A stretch of DNA of 64,000 nucleotides. It comes from Rhypophila decipiens (lineage: Eukaryota > Ascomycota > Sordariomycetes > Sordariales > Naviculisporaceae). The stretch lies in the NCBI GenBank assembly GCA_033297075.1, contig MU858102.1, positions 140,462 to 204,461 on the forward strand. The letters are read 5' to 3'. A model generated the notes under the pieces. The model worked only from the letters and a program-made list of their open reading frames with translations, had not been told where the DNA came from and searched no databases. Made by a program: the position numbers and the translations under genes. Shown here piece after piece: positions 1-11,576 of this stretch; positions within the stretch are counted from its first letter, which is position 1; every line of letters begins with the position of its first letter.

Positions 1-1823
1 ACTGCCATCTTGGCTGGACATCCTTCTCTGTAATTAATTCAGGCGAAGGCATTCTGGCCCGCTCAAGAGTACCATCTTGGTAAATAGTGCTTGGGCGTTC
101 ATCAGATACCTCTCTGCCTGGTCTGTATAACCCTATTCAGTTCTTGAATTAGACCTGAAAGCGGCGTTATTACACAAAGTCCATGAAGATGGCGTTGACG
201 ATTTGGCATCATTTGTCCTACCCTTGCCTTGTCTTGAAGGGATGCAGGTCAACTGTATAGATGCCTACAAGGCGCAGCATTTGCTTGAATGCTTGGTACT
301 CGTGTACTTGGTCTGCTCTAGGTCTGTGGAGCTCGAGGAATCCAAATTCGGAAAGATCAAGTGATCAACGACCGGCCGCCGGCCAAAAGACCGGATGATT
401 CCAAATCCTCGGGCCAATATAAGATCCAAACCGTTGCTTCTGTGCCTCCTTTCCCTTATTCCCAGCTTGCTGAGCTTGGATTGTCCAATTCAGGTAATGG
501 GATTCGAGCTGACCAGTCATCAGCTCCGAGGCGAGGCGGGCCTTGTGTACGGGGGAGGCACCGTAGGCAGATGGTCCCCAATATTATGCTGATGCTGCTA
601 ACTAGAGTACCGCAGATATGCCGATCCGAGCATTGCATTGGGCCAGATGGTCGGTGGCTTCTGCGGCGGCGGCGGCGTAAGGCTTTGGCAGTGACCTAAT
701 GCCCATATTGTCATGAAGCATCCCATGGACTTCATATGGAATCAGTACTCCGAGTTGGAGTATCTACGTCTATGCAAGACAGGCATGCAAAAGCCGGATA
801 TCGGCAACTGGGACGGTGGGCAGAATCGTACAAAGTAAAATGGCTGCTGGAAGGCTAGTGGTATAATAACCTGTCAGCATTGGCCATTGGGTAATTCCTC
901 TCCACTGCCAAACCAGCTTCCAGACCATCTTTTTGAGTAGTACATAAAAATCTCCCGTGTATGTTGGAACTTGGAACGTAGAACCGAGGAACCCCGCAGC
1001 GATGGCATGCCGGGAGCGCAACTGTACTGCCGACATTGAACCTACTTCTTAGCCATCGGACCTCGGGGCTTTATTGTCACGTATAGCAACGATCCAGTGA
1101 TATCGGACTAAATCACCATATCTCCTGGTAAGTTCTTCCAATTGGCCAACTTGCCACCTAGTGACCTAAAGAGGGCAGGAAAAGGCGAGAAGTGGTATAG
1201 GGGACTAGTACTTACTTGATCGTTTGCAAATTCTCATTTCTTTGCCTTTAGGTATGTAAGAACGACCGGAAATCTTCGGGATGTAACTTGGTCAAGTTGT
1301 AACTAGGTCATAGAGCCGTGTTGCTGCATCTGATGTCCAGCGGGCGCAAGGCTGTATGGTGACTACGAATGTGGATTATACAACGATGATTAATATATCT
1401 AATATACGTTACAACTTACGTGTACATGCGTGATTCCTGGACGTGTGCTACTGTATGGACAGTACGCGGTTCAACAGTCCACAGTAAATTATCTTAGCAC
1501 TGCCCGAAGCGCTCGGTGGCTTTCAACCACTCAGTGTGTTGGTCACTGTGTGAACCCCTCTTCTTCGCCTCACTTTTCCACGCATATCTTGGCGGACAAA
1601 AGTCATTCCATTTTCGGCCAATGTCGGGCAAAAGTGCAGTCTTCTCCATCCAGAGCTGGGATGGGCGGGGTTCAGGTTTTCACGCTTATTTATGAGCTCT
1701 TGATCCCTTTGTCTCAACACTTTAAGTGCGCTTGGTCCAGATTATCTATATCTGATATCTCCGCTTGCAGAATACTGCGAGTATTACGTTTAAACTTGAC
1801 CTAACCAACAGAAATCGTCAGTC
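1..1823. other. Gene-free left end
   Basis: No convincing gene is visible. The open frames here are short (under 125 codons), overlap on both strands, and lack recognisable domains or paired splice sites. The last few hundred bases should hold the promoter of the gene starting at 1824. Confidence 0.5.
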
Positions 1824-4291
1824 ATGTCACTTCAAGTTGCCGCCGGCGCAGGCAGTCTCGTAGCCCTCGGTATCGGTGCCGGAGACATTGCAAGCATCAT
1901 CTCACTTGGCCGCAGAGTCGGGAACTGGTGGACGGCGAGGAGTGGCGACTTGGAGATGCTTGCTCTTCTTGGCGAGGACGGCTCTAGCATCCTCAAGCGT
2001 CGTGGGATCCTGGACATCTTCGCCTTCAACAAGCGGTGGAGGAAGCACATTAGATTGTTGGCCAACGGCACACCGCTGTGCTTGAACGAGAAGAACATCA
2101 ATAATGTGGTGAACAACATTGAAGACCTGTTGCAGGTAAGGACCCGTCTTTTACTTCAAGTTTTAAGCTTCCCATGAAGAAGAACAAAGAAATCTCGTAC
2201 CTAGGGAGAGAAAACGACAAGAGAACTGATTCCATGAATTAGGAACTGCCCCTCTTTACATGCATCATGGTCTGTCTTGTCGCCGTGTTAGAACAGTTTG
2301 CAGACAGGCGGTTGGTGCAGACTTTGTTGCACAATGTTCTTAAAGCCCTGCTGAGACTTCACGCCGATGGAGAGGAGATCCTTCGATCCCAATACACGTC
2401 CCGAATTAATGGATGGAGGTCAACAGCTTGCATCCGTGGCCTCACCAACCGGGCAGAGCATTGCAGGATGAGCCTCGTCCAGGAGGGTAGTATCCAGAGT
2501 GGACATATTCCAGCGATGGAGTCCAAACACCTTGAGGACTTTCTTGTCTGGCTCTTGAGCACAAACGATGCTAGCTTCAAAACCGGGTCCTCCGATGTTG
2601 CTGGCATCGCTTTCTGCCTCGCCGACTTAGGGATGGACATTCTACACGTCCATGGCGCAGGCTTCTCCGAAGAGCGGCACGAAGGCACTTGCAGTGTCGT
2701 ATACTCCGAGGAACCATTCTTCCAGAATCCATCCTCAGCTGAGACAGGAGCCGCCCGCTCCCTTGCACGGTCGCTATCCATCACCATCCCAATCAACCAC
2801 CCTTGGGAATGCATCAGCGTTTTCCCCATCGGAATCCAGTTGCAGAACCAGTGCCGCGGCGCTTGGAAAGAAGGCCAGAAGGCTGCGAAGGCGGTCAAGA
2901 TCGGAATAGTCTGCAAGGAAACTGCCAGTGGAGAGAAAACCCGCATTGCCGCACGCCCACGACAGGACATACAATATGCCATCATCGATGGAGGGGAACC
3001 AGCGGATCGAACCACCCCAGAGATCAACATCATCGCAGTGAACTACGGCCTCGTGATGAACCAAGAGCTCCTCGACGGTCTTCAGAACAACAACTGCCTG
3101 GGGTCCATACCTCCCGATCTTATCTCTTGGGTCAACGAATCTACAGAGAGTAACACGTATGCGGCCGTTACCGGCGGGATTGCAGCGCCAGAGATGCAAG
3201 ATGAGAGAAAGATTACAGCCTTTTGCATATTCCAGGCATTTTTCATGGGGTATTACTACGACGTGTTTGGCAGACTCATCGATACATCTTCTCTCTCGCT
3301 GCAGACCGTCGAGGGAGCTTGGGGATTTCGATCTGAAGACCTCCTTCGGCGTATGCGATTTTCATTTCTACGAGGTGTTGTAACATCGCCAATAAATACC
3401 ATGCCCAATGTTAGGCTCCTGTCCCGCCGGGGTATGCTTGACATTCTCGCCATGTTCTTCATGGGGAGTAGCGAGACGATTCTCAATGATGAGAGATACA
3501 AGCCTTCTGGGTGCATGGGCATCATTGGGAGACGCACCATGCTTATCAATAGCCTTCTCGGGAAATGCGCGTCGCCTCGAGAGATAGCTGGATTCACGCT
3601 TCTCGACGTCGACGTCGGCGGTATTCCGCGGGACCATAACGGCTTGGTCATGGCGGGCGAGAATATACCCTCGCGGGGCACTGATATGCTTGACCAACGG
3701 GCGGTTGCGAGTAGAGCTCAAATGGGGCTTGGAGAGCGAAGCACGGATGTGGACGCTACGTTCAATGTCGAGGCCGACTGGGACGGGAATCCGGATTCTG
3801 CTTTGGTGTGCGTGCGATACAAGGGACGCCGGATCACAACCTTGTCTCCCATGGTGGCCGACTCTCATTTCTGCAAAAGATACACGACTCCGCAGCCGTT
3901 GCCTTCCCAGACTGCCAGTGCAACTGTGCCCGTCTCGGGCCGGTCCTGTCTTGACCAGGGCTTAGAGGTGGATCTGGCCACAATCATGAGACAGGACTCG
4001 GAGCTGCCCACTTCACCGATCCGTGAGGTACCAGTTCTAGTCCAGACCTTGGACCGACCGCGGCTGCGGTATGCTTGCGCGGCTTTGTACCACGACACAC
4101 TGTCGTTTTGCGCCGTGGCCACGGACTGTGTCCAAAGGGCGCATAAGGATGCCATTGCTGGATCAAGCAAGAAAGCGGTCCCAATTGTTTTGATCGCCGG
4201 GATGACGGACCACACTGGCAATGTTCCTCCTGTCAGGGCCCGGACGGAGCCTGCCGAAATCGACGTCTACGAAATCACAGGCCCGAGGTAG
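1824..4291 (+). CDS. Unrecognised fungal protein, 786 aa, one intron
   Basis: Two exons, 1824-2135 and 2243-4291, are joined by a 107-bp intron with a GTAAGG donor and a TTAG acceptor; phase 0 is kept, so the long downstream frame continues upstream of its own first ATG at 2267. The N-terminus (residues about 4-32) is rich in Gly, Ala, Ile and Leu, and is followed by a basic Trp-containing segment. There is no clear signal peptide, no P-loop and no cysteine pattern that I recognise. The C-terminal quarter is Thr/Pro/Ser-rich and looks less ordered. I do not recognise the family. The layout (hydrophobic small-residue start, then several hundred residues of mixed globular sequence) recalls uncharacterised proteins common in ascomycete accessory regions, but that is only an impression. 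The neighbour to the right is a cluster of small secreted proteins and gives no functional hint. Confidence 0.7.
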
Positions 4292-4636
4292 AACGGCTTG
4301 CGGAGAGTGTCGTATCTAAGCCAGATAGGTATTGTACCGTCGTATAACGAGTAGTCCCCCTTGACATCATGCCAAGCTCGGATCACCCCTGCCCAGAACA
4401 AATTAACGTGGTGATTGCAAATTCATAAAGCTTTATACGACAGCCTTCAGGTTATATGTACCCCATACAGCCCCTGAATCAAAGCACCCCACTGAACATC
4501 ATAACAAAAGCAAGCACAGAGTAAACAGTTCTCAATCAGATTTCCCACCCAAGACCTTCTGCTCATCGTTCAAATCGACAAACCCCTTGCCAAGATCATC
4601 ATTATCGCCATCCTCCCCGTCATCGGGGTCCTCATC
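4292..4636. other. Convergent intergenic spacer
   Basis: This is the 3' flank shared by the unknown gene ending at 4291 and the leftward cysteine-rich gene ending at 4637. Nothing else is recognisable. Confidence 0.5.
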
Positions 4637-5401
4637 TCATGGATTCGCACAAACGCAATACGTCTCGCAGTTCTTCTTGGTCTCATCGTTGCACGTAGCC
4701 GAGGTATTCCCCGCATTGCAGTTCATGTTTTGGCCCGTACAGCCGCATTCACAATCATTCGCACACACGTTTCCCGACATGCCGCTCCGACAAGCGAGGT
4801 TGGCTTCGATCGAGACGTCGGGGGTCTCGTCCAATTGGTCCCACTTTTTGCTTTATCGTCAGCCTTGCACCCCCCATTTGTTTAAAACGAACAACGATAA
4901 GAGGTAAACACATGAACATACATGACACTTGAAACTCCTAATAGTCTCAATGGTAGGCGTATAACACCCCTCATACGCAACATTCGCCGCAGAGCCAGGA
5001 CAATCCGGCTGGCTGTAGAACTCGCACGGATGGTCCCGTCCGGTGAGGTTATTCTTGACGCGGATAGACTTGGGAATGAACGGGTTAGAATCGCATGCCA
5101 CGGGACCGGTATTGCCGCCGTTTTCGAACTGGGCGCAGTTGGCCCAGTTGTTGACTGGCTGCTCGAAATTGAAGCATTCCTGGTCTGAGGCGTCGCTGAT
5201 GATGCGGTATTTGGTATTGGACTCGGCGCTGCAGAGGTCTACCCCGTCGTAGATTGTTACTATTTTTAGACAAGTGGCGTTAGTAATTCGAGTGATAGGA
5301 TGGGAGGAAAAAATTGGGAAGAGCCAGAACCGACTTTCAAATCCGAGGATAGTGTTGAGGTTGAGGGCTAGGATGCCAGTGAGGATGGATAGGGAACGCA
5401 T
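4637..5401 (-). CDS. Small secreted 18-cysteine protein, paralogue A
   Basis: Three exons (5401-5335, 5259-4922, 4843-4637) give 203 aa. The N-terminus MRSLSILTGILALNLNTILG is a signal peptide, so the product should be exported. Mature cysteines include LCSAES, CAQFENGG, CEFY, and a C-terminal block with a C-x-C-x-C core (DCECGC) ending YCVCANP; I count 18. Intron 1 has a weak GTCGGT donor but a perfect ACTAAC branch point; it is 75 bp and stop-free, so retention would keep the frame. Intron 2 has a GTATGT donor. Intron positions and phases match those of the divergent gene at 6281-7060, showing the two are paralogues. The function is not known; secretion and even cysteine number suggest a disulfide-stabilised extracellular protein, possibly host- or microbe-facing. 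Confidence 0.82.
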
Positions 5402-6280
5402 GTTGATATTTGATGATCAAGGTATTTGTTTCTATTGTTCAAGTTAATGCTAGTAGAAAGGGCAGCTTGCTGGAGTGTATGGATGTCTTTGGAGTGAGAA
5501 ATGTGAGTGAGGAAATCTCCGGGATCCAGCTGGTTATTGCCCGTTTTTATGTCTTTTTTCGGACACCTTAATACCGAGCGGCTGATCCGTTGAACTGTTT
5601 GATTGGCTCAAGAAGTTATTCTTGTCTTGACTCTGTAAGTTACTAGGCATCCAGCATTGCAATGACAAGGCATGATTGATGCCACAAGCGCAGATGGTCG
5701 GCGTGGTCTGTCTCTGTGATCATGAGCTGAGGTCGACCAGAGCCAAAAGGGCTGTCGCCTTTCCACAGCCTTTGTGATCTCAAATTCAAGGACAAAAGTG
5801 TCGCTGAGTTAAATTAACGTATTATATTCCAAACCAAATTCCTATGGGGTACTATCGAGGCCGTCCTTTAGGCCCTTGGCCAACGATCCCTCAACGGCGC
5901 AGCTCATGCCTTACTGAAGGGGCAAAATCCACCGCCATTGGGGGCTGCCCGTCGAGAAGACGGTTTGTCGGCCTGGTTCGGCCCATCGTGTACCGATGAT
6001 TCCACATTGTCGATGCGTTATCGCAATCATGGCCTTTCAAGATGGGCGAGGCATTGTTCTGCCTAGTATATCGAGTGGAATCTCATAATCGTGATAGTGT
6101 AATTGTCGTTGCTATGAATAACTCGAGTCAGATCAAACTGAAATAGTCTCAGAGCACGTGAAGCCGAGTGAAACACTCGAGAGTGAAGAGACTTAAGAGC
6201 TGACTCTGCCCTCTGGAATAAACCCTCATCAACATCCAAAACGCATCACCTTCTCACAGACTACTATACTTACATTCAAG
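5402..6280. promoter_or_regulatory. Shared promoter region between divergent cysteine-rich paralogues
   Basis: These 879 bp separate the start codons of two head-to-head paralogues and must hold both promoters. No open frame of note is present. Shared regulation of the pair is inferred from layout only; I could not single out a particular operator. Confidence 0.45.
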
Positions 6281-7060
6281 ATGCATCTTCTCATTCACAC
6301 CTTACTCGGAGCCTTCCTTTGCCTGGCCTCTCAAGGCCTGGCCTTTGAGCGTAAGTAGCAACCTCACATCCTCTTCTCATTCACCAATCTCACAATTTCC
6401 CAAACTAACCGCCGCAAAAGTAACCCTCTACCCCAACGTCCCCCTCTGCTCCGCCGAATCAGACACAACCTACCGAATCATATCCGGCCCAAGCAACGGC
6501 ACATGCATCAACTTTGACCAAGACCCCAACAGCATGAACCTGCTCTCCTGCGCACAATACCAAAACGGCGGCAACCAAGGTCCACTGCCGTGTTCCACCG
6601 ACGGACTGATCCCGCGCTCTGTTCGAGCCATCAACGGGCCGAGGGCGTGTGAATTCTTCTCTAAGCGGGATTGCGACGGTGGTTTGCACCAGGTTGCCGG
6701 TGAACGGCCTTGCTTGACGTCTACGGATGTGGGGTTTGAGAATTATGCTAGTTTTAGGTGCGATGTGAGTTTGTTCTCTTCTTTCTCCCCTTTCCCGCTT
6801 GTTCCAGTTTAGCCAGGTGTGGCTGAGTGGAAATGTGAACGATGTGCTGATCATAGAGACGTGATTAGTGGGACGACTCTGTCAATGTCGAGGGTTTCGT
6901 GGGATGTCACGACGGCGTGTCCTCCAACGTCTGCGTGAACGACTGTGGCTGTCAGTGTCTCAATGGCGGTCAGAACATGCAATGCATACCAGACCTGGTC
7001 CGCTGCTCGCTTAGAGCTTTGGAGGTCTGCGAGCTAAGCTGTGTGTGTGTTAATCCTTGA
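6281..7060 (+). CDS. Small secreted 18-cysteine protein, paralogue B
   Basis: Three exons (6281-6350, 6421-6764, 6869-7060) give 201 aa, with donors GTAAGT and GTGAGT. The first 20 or so residues (MHLLIHTLLGAFLCLASQG) form a signal peptide cleaved before AFEL. The mature chain repeats the plan of paralogue A: LCSAESDTTYRIIS, CAQYQNGGNQGP, CEFF, a DCGCQC core and a CVCVNP end, again 18 cysteines. Exon 3 begins WDDS where paralogue A begins WDQL. The start is fixed by the signal peptide, which lies entirely in exon 1. Both copies keep full-length frames, so this is an inverted duplication that has diverged rather than a fresh copy. It is not an assigned family for me; an effector-like or antimicrobial role is possible but unproven. 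Confidence 0.85.
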
Positions 7061-7895
7061 CTCTCTCACGGCTCTTACTCCCTTTGTCGTTTGGGTGCGC
7101 TTTCTGGTTCTGGGCTTGATGATCGTTTTTGGGTGGTTGTCTGTGTCTTGGATTTCGTGTTGAAATGGTTGAGGGAAGGCATGCGGTTGTAGCTTTTTGG
7201 TGAATTAGTTCTGTAATTTCTCGGTGTGCAAGGCTAGGAGAAGGAGGGGAGACAGGTCACGCGGCAGGCGGCAACGCTCATATTACCGGAGAAGTACCAG
7301 ATCAGATGATGTCATCTGGGATCCAGTTTAAGCCATATGTCTCCAGAATGAACCCATCCTCAAGTCACAGCCTTTTTGTCCTCTCGAATATGATTGGCGG
7401 CTGCCCCGTGTCCTTGATGTAAGCCGTCCGATGGCCCATTTATCCTTGGCCGGCGATAAGGTTCCCGCATGCTACGCTCTTATTTGGTTCGAGCTAACAG
7501 GACCCTGTTTCACGCCGCTAATAGATTGGAATAAATACCTTGAGTGGACAAGAATAGTCTCCAACTGAACTAAATAAATATCTTGACTGCTAGAATAAAG
7601 GCCTTAACTGGCTGGCATAAATAGTTCATTGTAAAGGGCTTGCGGGAAGGCTAAACCGAAGGAAAAGGGGTTATAAAGTTCTTATAATTAGATAATACTC
7701 AAAAACAAGATAAAGGAGAAGAGAAATACAAACAATCAAACAAAACCTCCTTGTCTAAAAGAAAAGCCTCGAAAAAAAAAAGAGGACATCGACCCATTTC
7801 CCGTAAACCCTAAATAGCCGCCCTGCAGTCTATTTATCGCTAAAAGGTACCATTATCATTTCTCACACCCATATCTATGTTCCAGTAGGATCTCC
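7061..7895. other. Convergent intergenic region with degenerate repeat
   Basis: This is the 3' flank of two converging genes. The stretch 7528-7621 holds an imperfect AT-rich repeat related to sequence at 13.9 kb (separate entry). An A-rich run lies near 7772. No gene is seen. Confidence 0.5.
7528..7621. repeat. Degenerate dispersed repeat, copy 1
   Basis: The motif AATAAATaCCTTGA-TG recurs two to three times at roughly 30-bp spacing. Positions 7591-7615 match 13916-13940 at 21 of 25 bases by eye, including the shared block CTGGCTGG. It is probably a decayed minisatellite or small mobile element. Confidence 0.4.
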
Positions 7896-9356
7896 CTAGA
7901 AATTCATCTTATTTCTGAGCGGCAAGGAAAGCTGCTCCGTAAAGGCGTACAAAATCGTGCAGAGGGCCCTTCGGTGCGAACTCTGCATAGTGCTGAACGG
8001 GCCGTACGTGTTCATGGTTAGGAAGCCATTATCCACCCAACCTGACCCGGAGGACCCTGAAGTACGAGCAGACGAATGCCCCCCCATGCCCGCTGAACTG
8101 CCGCTGTTCCTCGGCATCTCGCCATCAAACAGGTACTTGACGTACTTGTCCCCGTACTCGGCAATCGTGATATAGATCTGTTGGTGATCTTGAGACACGA
8201 GCAATCTTCGTCGCAGATTATCGTCAGGCGAGTGCAAGAGCCCCAACCCGGCCTCGTCATCCTGGCCTGTGTTGGCCATGTGCGAGATCCAGGCCGCCAT
8301 TTGGCACCCCTCTTGCCACTCGAGCTGGGTCCGGACCTTTTTTCTGGTGAAAGGCTTGACCTCGCAAATGGCTAGAGTAGTATCGGGAAAGGCGAGAGCT
8401 TTCAAATACCCGTCCGTCCGCGCCTCGCAGACATTTTGTCCGATGTAGAACTGTTTTCGTGAAGGCATCCACTGGACTTTGGAGAAACCCGACGTCGGGG
8501 CCTGTAGGCCCAGAGTTATGAGGTAGGCCACCAAGGCGACGTTGACGACCTCTTCATCTTCAGCCTGCGCGTTGATTGGGAGCATCCCGCCTGGGGATAG
8601 GATCGAGCTAAAACTGACAGCGCTGGCGTCTGACCCGGCTGCTGATGAACGGCCGCTGCCGGTCTCGTCATCCCTCTTTGAGGTTGCTGTTGTAGCAGGG
8701 GCTATGTTCTTGCCCTTGGTATTGCTATTTTCCTTTGACTTGCCAGGGGTGAAGGCCATTTTGATCGTTTGGCGAAATCCTCCACGAATTTTCTTGGTGT
8801 TATTCCCCGAGCTGCTTACGTCGAGAGAGGCAATACCCTGGGTGATGTCTCCAACACCACTACCACCTCCAGCGAGACGAGTGGATCGCCTCGGTACCAT
8901 GCCCACCTTCTGAGTATTGCTGTTCATATCAGGCTTATCTTCAGTAGACTTAACCACCTGTTGCAGCCGATGGATGTTGGCGAATTGGCCGCCAATCTTG
9001 GCGTTTGTCTCAGCACCATTGATGTACTCTTTGATTGACGTATTGTTCTTGACAAGAGAAATCGCGTCCTTGGCTACCTCTGGACTAACAAACTCGGCCC
9101 ACTTATCTTTTCTGAAGAGATCCGAGTATTCGTGGCTAACCCAGAGGATCTTGAAGTGAAGAACGTCCTCTTTGCCAATCTTGGAGGCGGAGGGGACCTT
9201 GCGGCTTGCCTCGTATTGAAAAAGTTTCTTTATCTCGACGTCGGCTGGTGAGTGAATCTGGTTCCTGTAAGAGACGGTGGACCGGATCTGATCAAGCCAC
9301 TGCTTGATCTCCTTGGGGTTTGTGCCGTCGTCGTGCAACATGGCTGATGATGACAT
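7896..9356 (-). CDS. PD-(D/E)XK nuclease-like protein
   Basis: A single-exon frame of 486 aa. The N-terminal 140 residues look helical. Residues about 150-260 form a basic, Ser/Gly/Thr-rich linker (RRSTRLAGG, KKIRGGFRQ). Residues about 270-400 carry the layout of a PD-(D/E)XK nuclease: D315 in RTDGYL, then E332-x-K334 in ICEVKP, then a Gln-containing helix with Q348 and Q352 (WQEGCQMAAW). This order of Asp, Glu-x-Lys and helix Gln is what the superfamily requires. The C-terminus has a Gly/Ser-rich patch (about 415-440). Many filamentous fungi carry families of such proteins with unknown targets. The start is the first ATG of the frame. Whether it cuts DNA cannot be told from sequence; the motif residues are intact. 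Confidence 0.75.
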   Translation of the reverse strand: MSSSAMLHDDGTNPKEIKQWLDQIRSTVSYRNQIHSPADVEIKKLFQYEASRKVPSASKIGKEDVLHFKILWVSHEYSDLFRKDKWAEFVSPEVAKDAISLVKNNTSIKEYINGAETNAKIGGQFANIHRLQQVVKSTEDKPDMNSNTQKVGMVPRRSTRLAGGGSGVGDITQGIASLDVSSSGNNTKKIRGGFRQTIKMAFTPGKSKENSNTKGKNIAPATTATSKRDDETGSGRSSAAGSDASAVSFSSILSPGGMLPINAQAEDEEVVNVALVAYLITLGLQAPTSGFSKVQWMPSRKQFYIGQNVCEARTDGYLKALAFPDTTLAICEVKPFTRKKVRTQLEWQEGCQMAAWISHMANTGQDDEAGLGLLHSPDDNLRRRLLVSQDHQQIYITIAEYGDKYVKYLFDGEMPRNSGSSAGMGGHSSARTSGSSGSGWVDNGFLTMNTYGPFSTMQSSHRRALCTILYAFTEQLSLPLRNKMNF

Positions 9357-11576
9357 TGTCGAGAGGCCGGATAATTAATTTTGACAGAATAAAGACAAAT
9401 GCGGAATAAAAGGGTATGATAGTGGCTATTAAAGCGTGATGGTATATAAATAAGAGCCAAGAAGAATATCTGATGAGTCTTTATGCGTGGAAAGCTGTAT
9501 AGCGAAAAGAATGAGACCTGCTCTTGCTGCTGCTTTTGCCTTTTCTTGATCTGGATAACCAAACTCTAAGCTCATGTGTTTGCGTCCATCAGAGATCTTA
9601 TATGCTATCCACTCTGCCTACATTTGTCCGGTGGTGTATCTAGCCCATGTAAGGATATAAAGCATCTTACCCAAGGAGCCTGATGTGATGCACTGGTGCT
9701 CTGTTGGTTGATCTCTGTGGTAGATACGGTGGTGCACCGAAACCAGCCCTGCAGACTGTATCATCGTTTCTTACTGGGGCTCATCACGCACACCCGTCTG
9801 GTACGCAGCTCTGTGAAACTACTAGTATACAAATAAACTTCACTCAATCATCTCGTGAGGGGCCTAGGAAATGATCTATTTGCAAAATAGTTGGTAATAA
9901 AGACGGCGACCAGCTACCCGACCTGTTTGACAGCAGCAAGAGCCGCGAATTTTCTCTTTTCGATCAACATTTATGCACGGTGAGAAAGGCATGAAGACTT
10001 CCTTACGGAACAGCTCCTTACGACCGTGGCCCGGGTGACAACGGTCAGTGGAACACAAACATTGTGGCGGGGGAGGTCACGCCTGGCTGACACATGGTAT
10101 CGATTCAATCTTATTCACGGGCCATCCACTTCCAGAATGGCTGCTCCAAGCAGTTCGTAGGAGGACGGATCATAAAGACCGCGCAATACAATTCGACCGA
10201 GCCTATGAACTATAGAAACAGGAACCGGGTAGTAACTGTACCTATAGATTATTCAGGTATGCAAGTGGAGAAGACGGCGTGCCTCTGTAAGAGGAAAGAA
10301 ATGGCCCGGACCAGTGGATTGTGAAACCTGGTCTGGACTAACTCATGTCTTGTGGCCAACTGAATAAAAGAACATAAAATATCATGGCCAGTTGATTCCG
10401 TATGTACAGTGGCCTCGGCGTCTCTTACCATGTTTGCACTGTACCATCTGCAGTTGGTGCTTTTCCTGTCACCAACACTGACAAGAGTCATAACGTAGGT
10501 CGCCACTGAAATAAATGCACACAGGATTGAGCACGTTCATTTTCCTCTCCTCCTTCCTCCTTTCTGCCCCTCTTCCTCGGCCCCCGTTCCGATCACGCAT
10601 GCAGCGAGTCAAGTGCAATTGTGTGCAGCCCACGCGGCGGCCGCATCACGTACTTGGTCTTGATACAACAAACACCGTAGACACCACCATCTAAAAATAG
10701 TTAAGATCCAACAAATAGTAACTAGGAGTTGGTTGGCCCTAGCCCCGGGTGCCAAACAACTGCCTGACCGGGAGACTGGGCTCCCAGATGGCCAAGACGG
10801 CGAGACAGCGACAGCTTTGTATCGAGATGACCGGGTTGGTTCTCATGCGTGTCGGCTTCTCATAAGCTCCCTCGGGGGACTGTACTGTAAATGGGAAAGA
10901 ATAAATGTAGCTGGGCCGGCATGTATAAACAAGGAAATCGGGAAACAAACTTTGCAACATGATTGGTCTCAGTCAAGAACCCAAGCAGAAATTTTAAGGT
11001 GCCAGCAGGGTGCCAGCAAGACAGCAAACAAGCTAGGATTACCGACCTCATCGATGTTGGTGTCTTGTTAGTAGGTTAGCACAGCGGCCAAACTGGATCA
11101 GTCTGTTTTGCAGACGGCACTCGCAAGCTTGGAAATATATAGAGAAGAACATATATGCACCCAATAACAGAGCTACCAGAGGTTCTTGCGAATGGTTATT
11201 GACACCTTGTTCTACCAATAATTTTGTTTATCAACAAAAAGCTACTGGGTGCTGGTTGTTTGTCAGCCCGGCCAGCTGGCGGTCCAGTGCCAAGACCCAC
11301 GGCAGTAGCCCAGCGCTTTGATTGGTTGCACTTGCTTACACGCTTTGCGCCCCTCATTGTTCTGTTCATGCGCGTACGGCACGGCACCAGAAAGCGTGAC
11401 CGACTGTAAATGTTTTGTTTGATAAGCGGGAAAGGACATCAACAAGAAAACAAACCATTCTTCCTTTCCTCCAATTGCGAACACTTTCTATATTTAGTCA
11501 ATATCTCCCTGGCCTTACGTATCCTCTCTCTTTTCGCTCCATCACCAGGACAGCGGGTGTCGAACCGAACAACAAA
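9357..11576. other. 2.2-kb region without a recognised gene
   Basis: Only short overlapping frames are found. A pyrimidine-rich tract lies at about 10535-10590. The right end should include the promoter of the gene starting at 11577. No RNA gene or mobile element was recognised. Confidence 0.45.

Noticed and set aside
2359..3033. 224-codon minus-strand frame
   Set aside because: Antisense shadow of the 786-aa gene; no domain or splice support.
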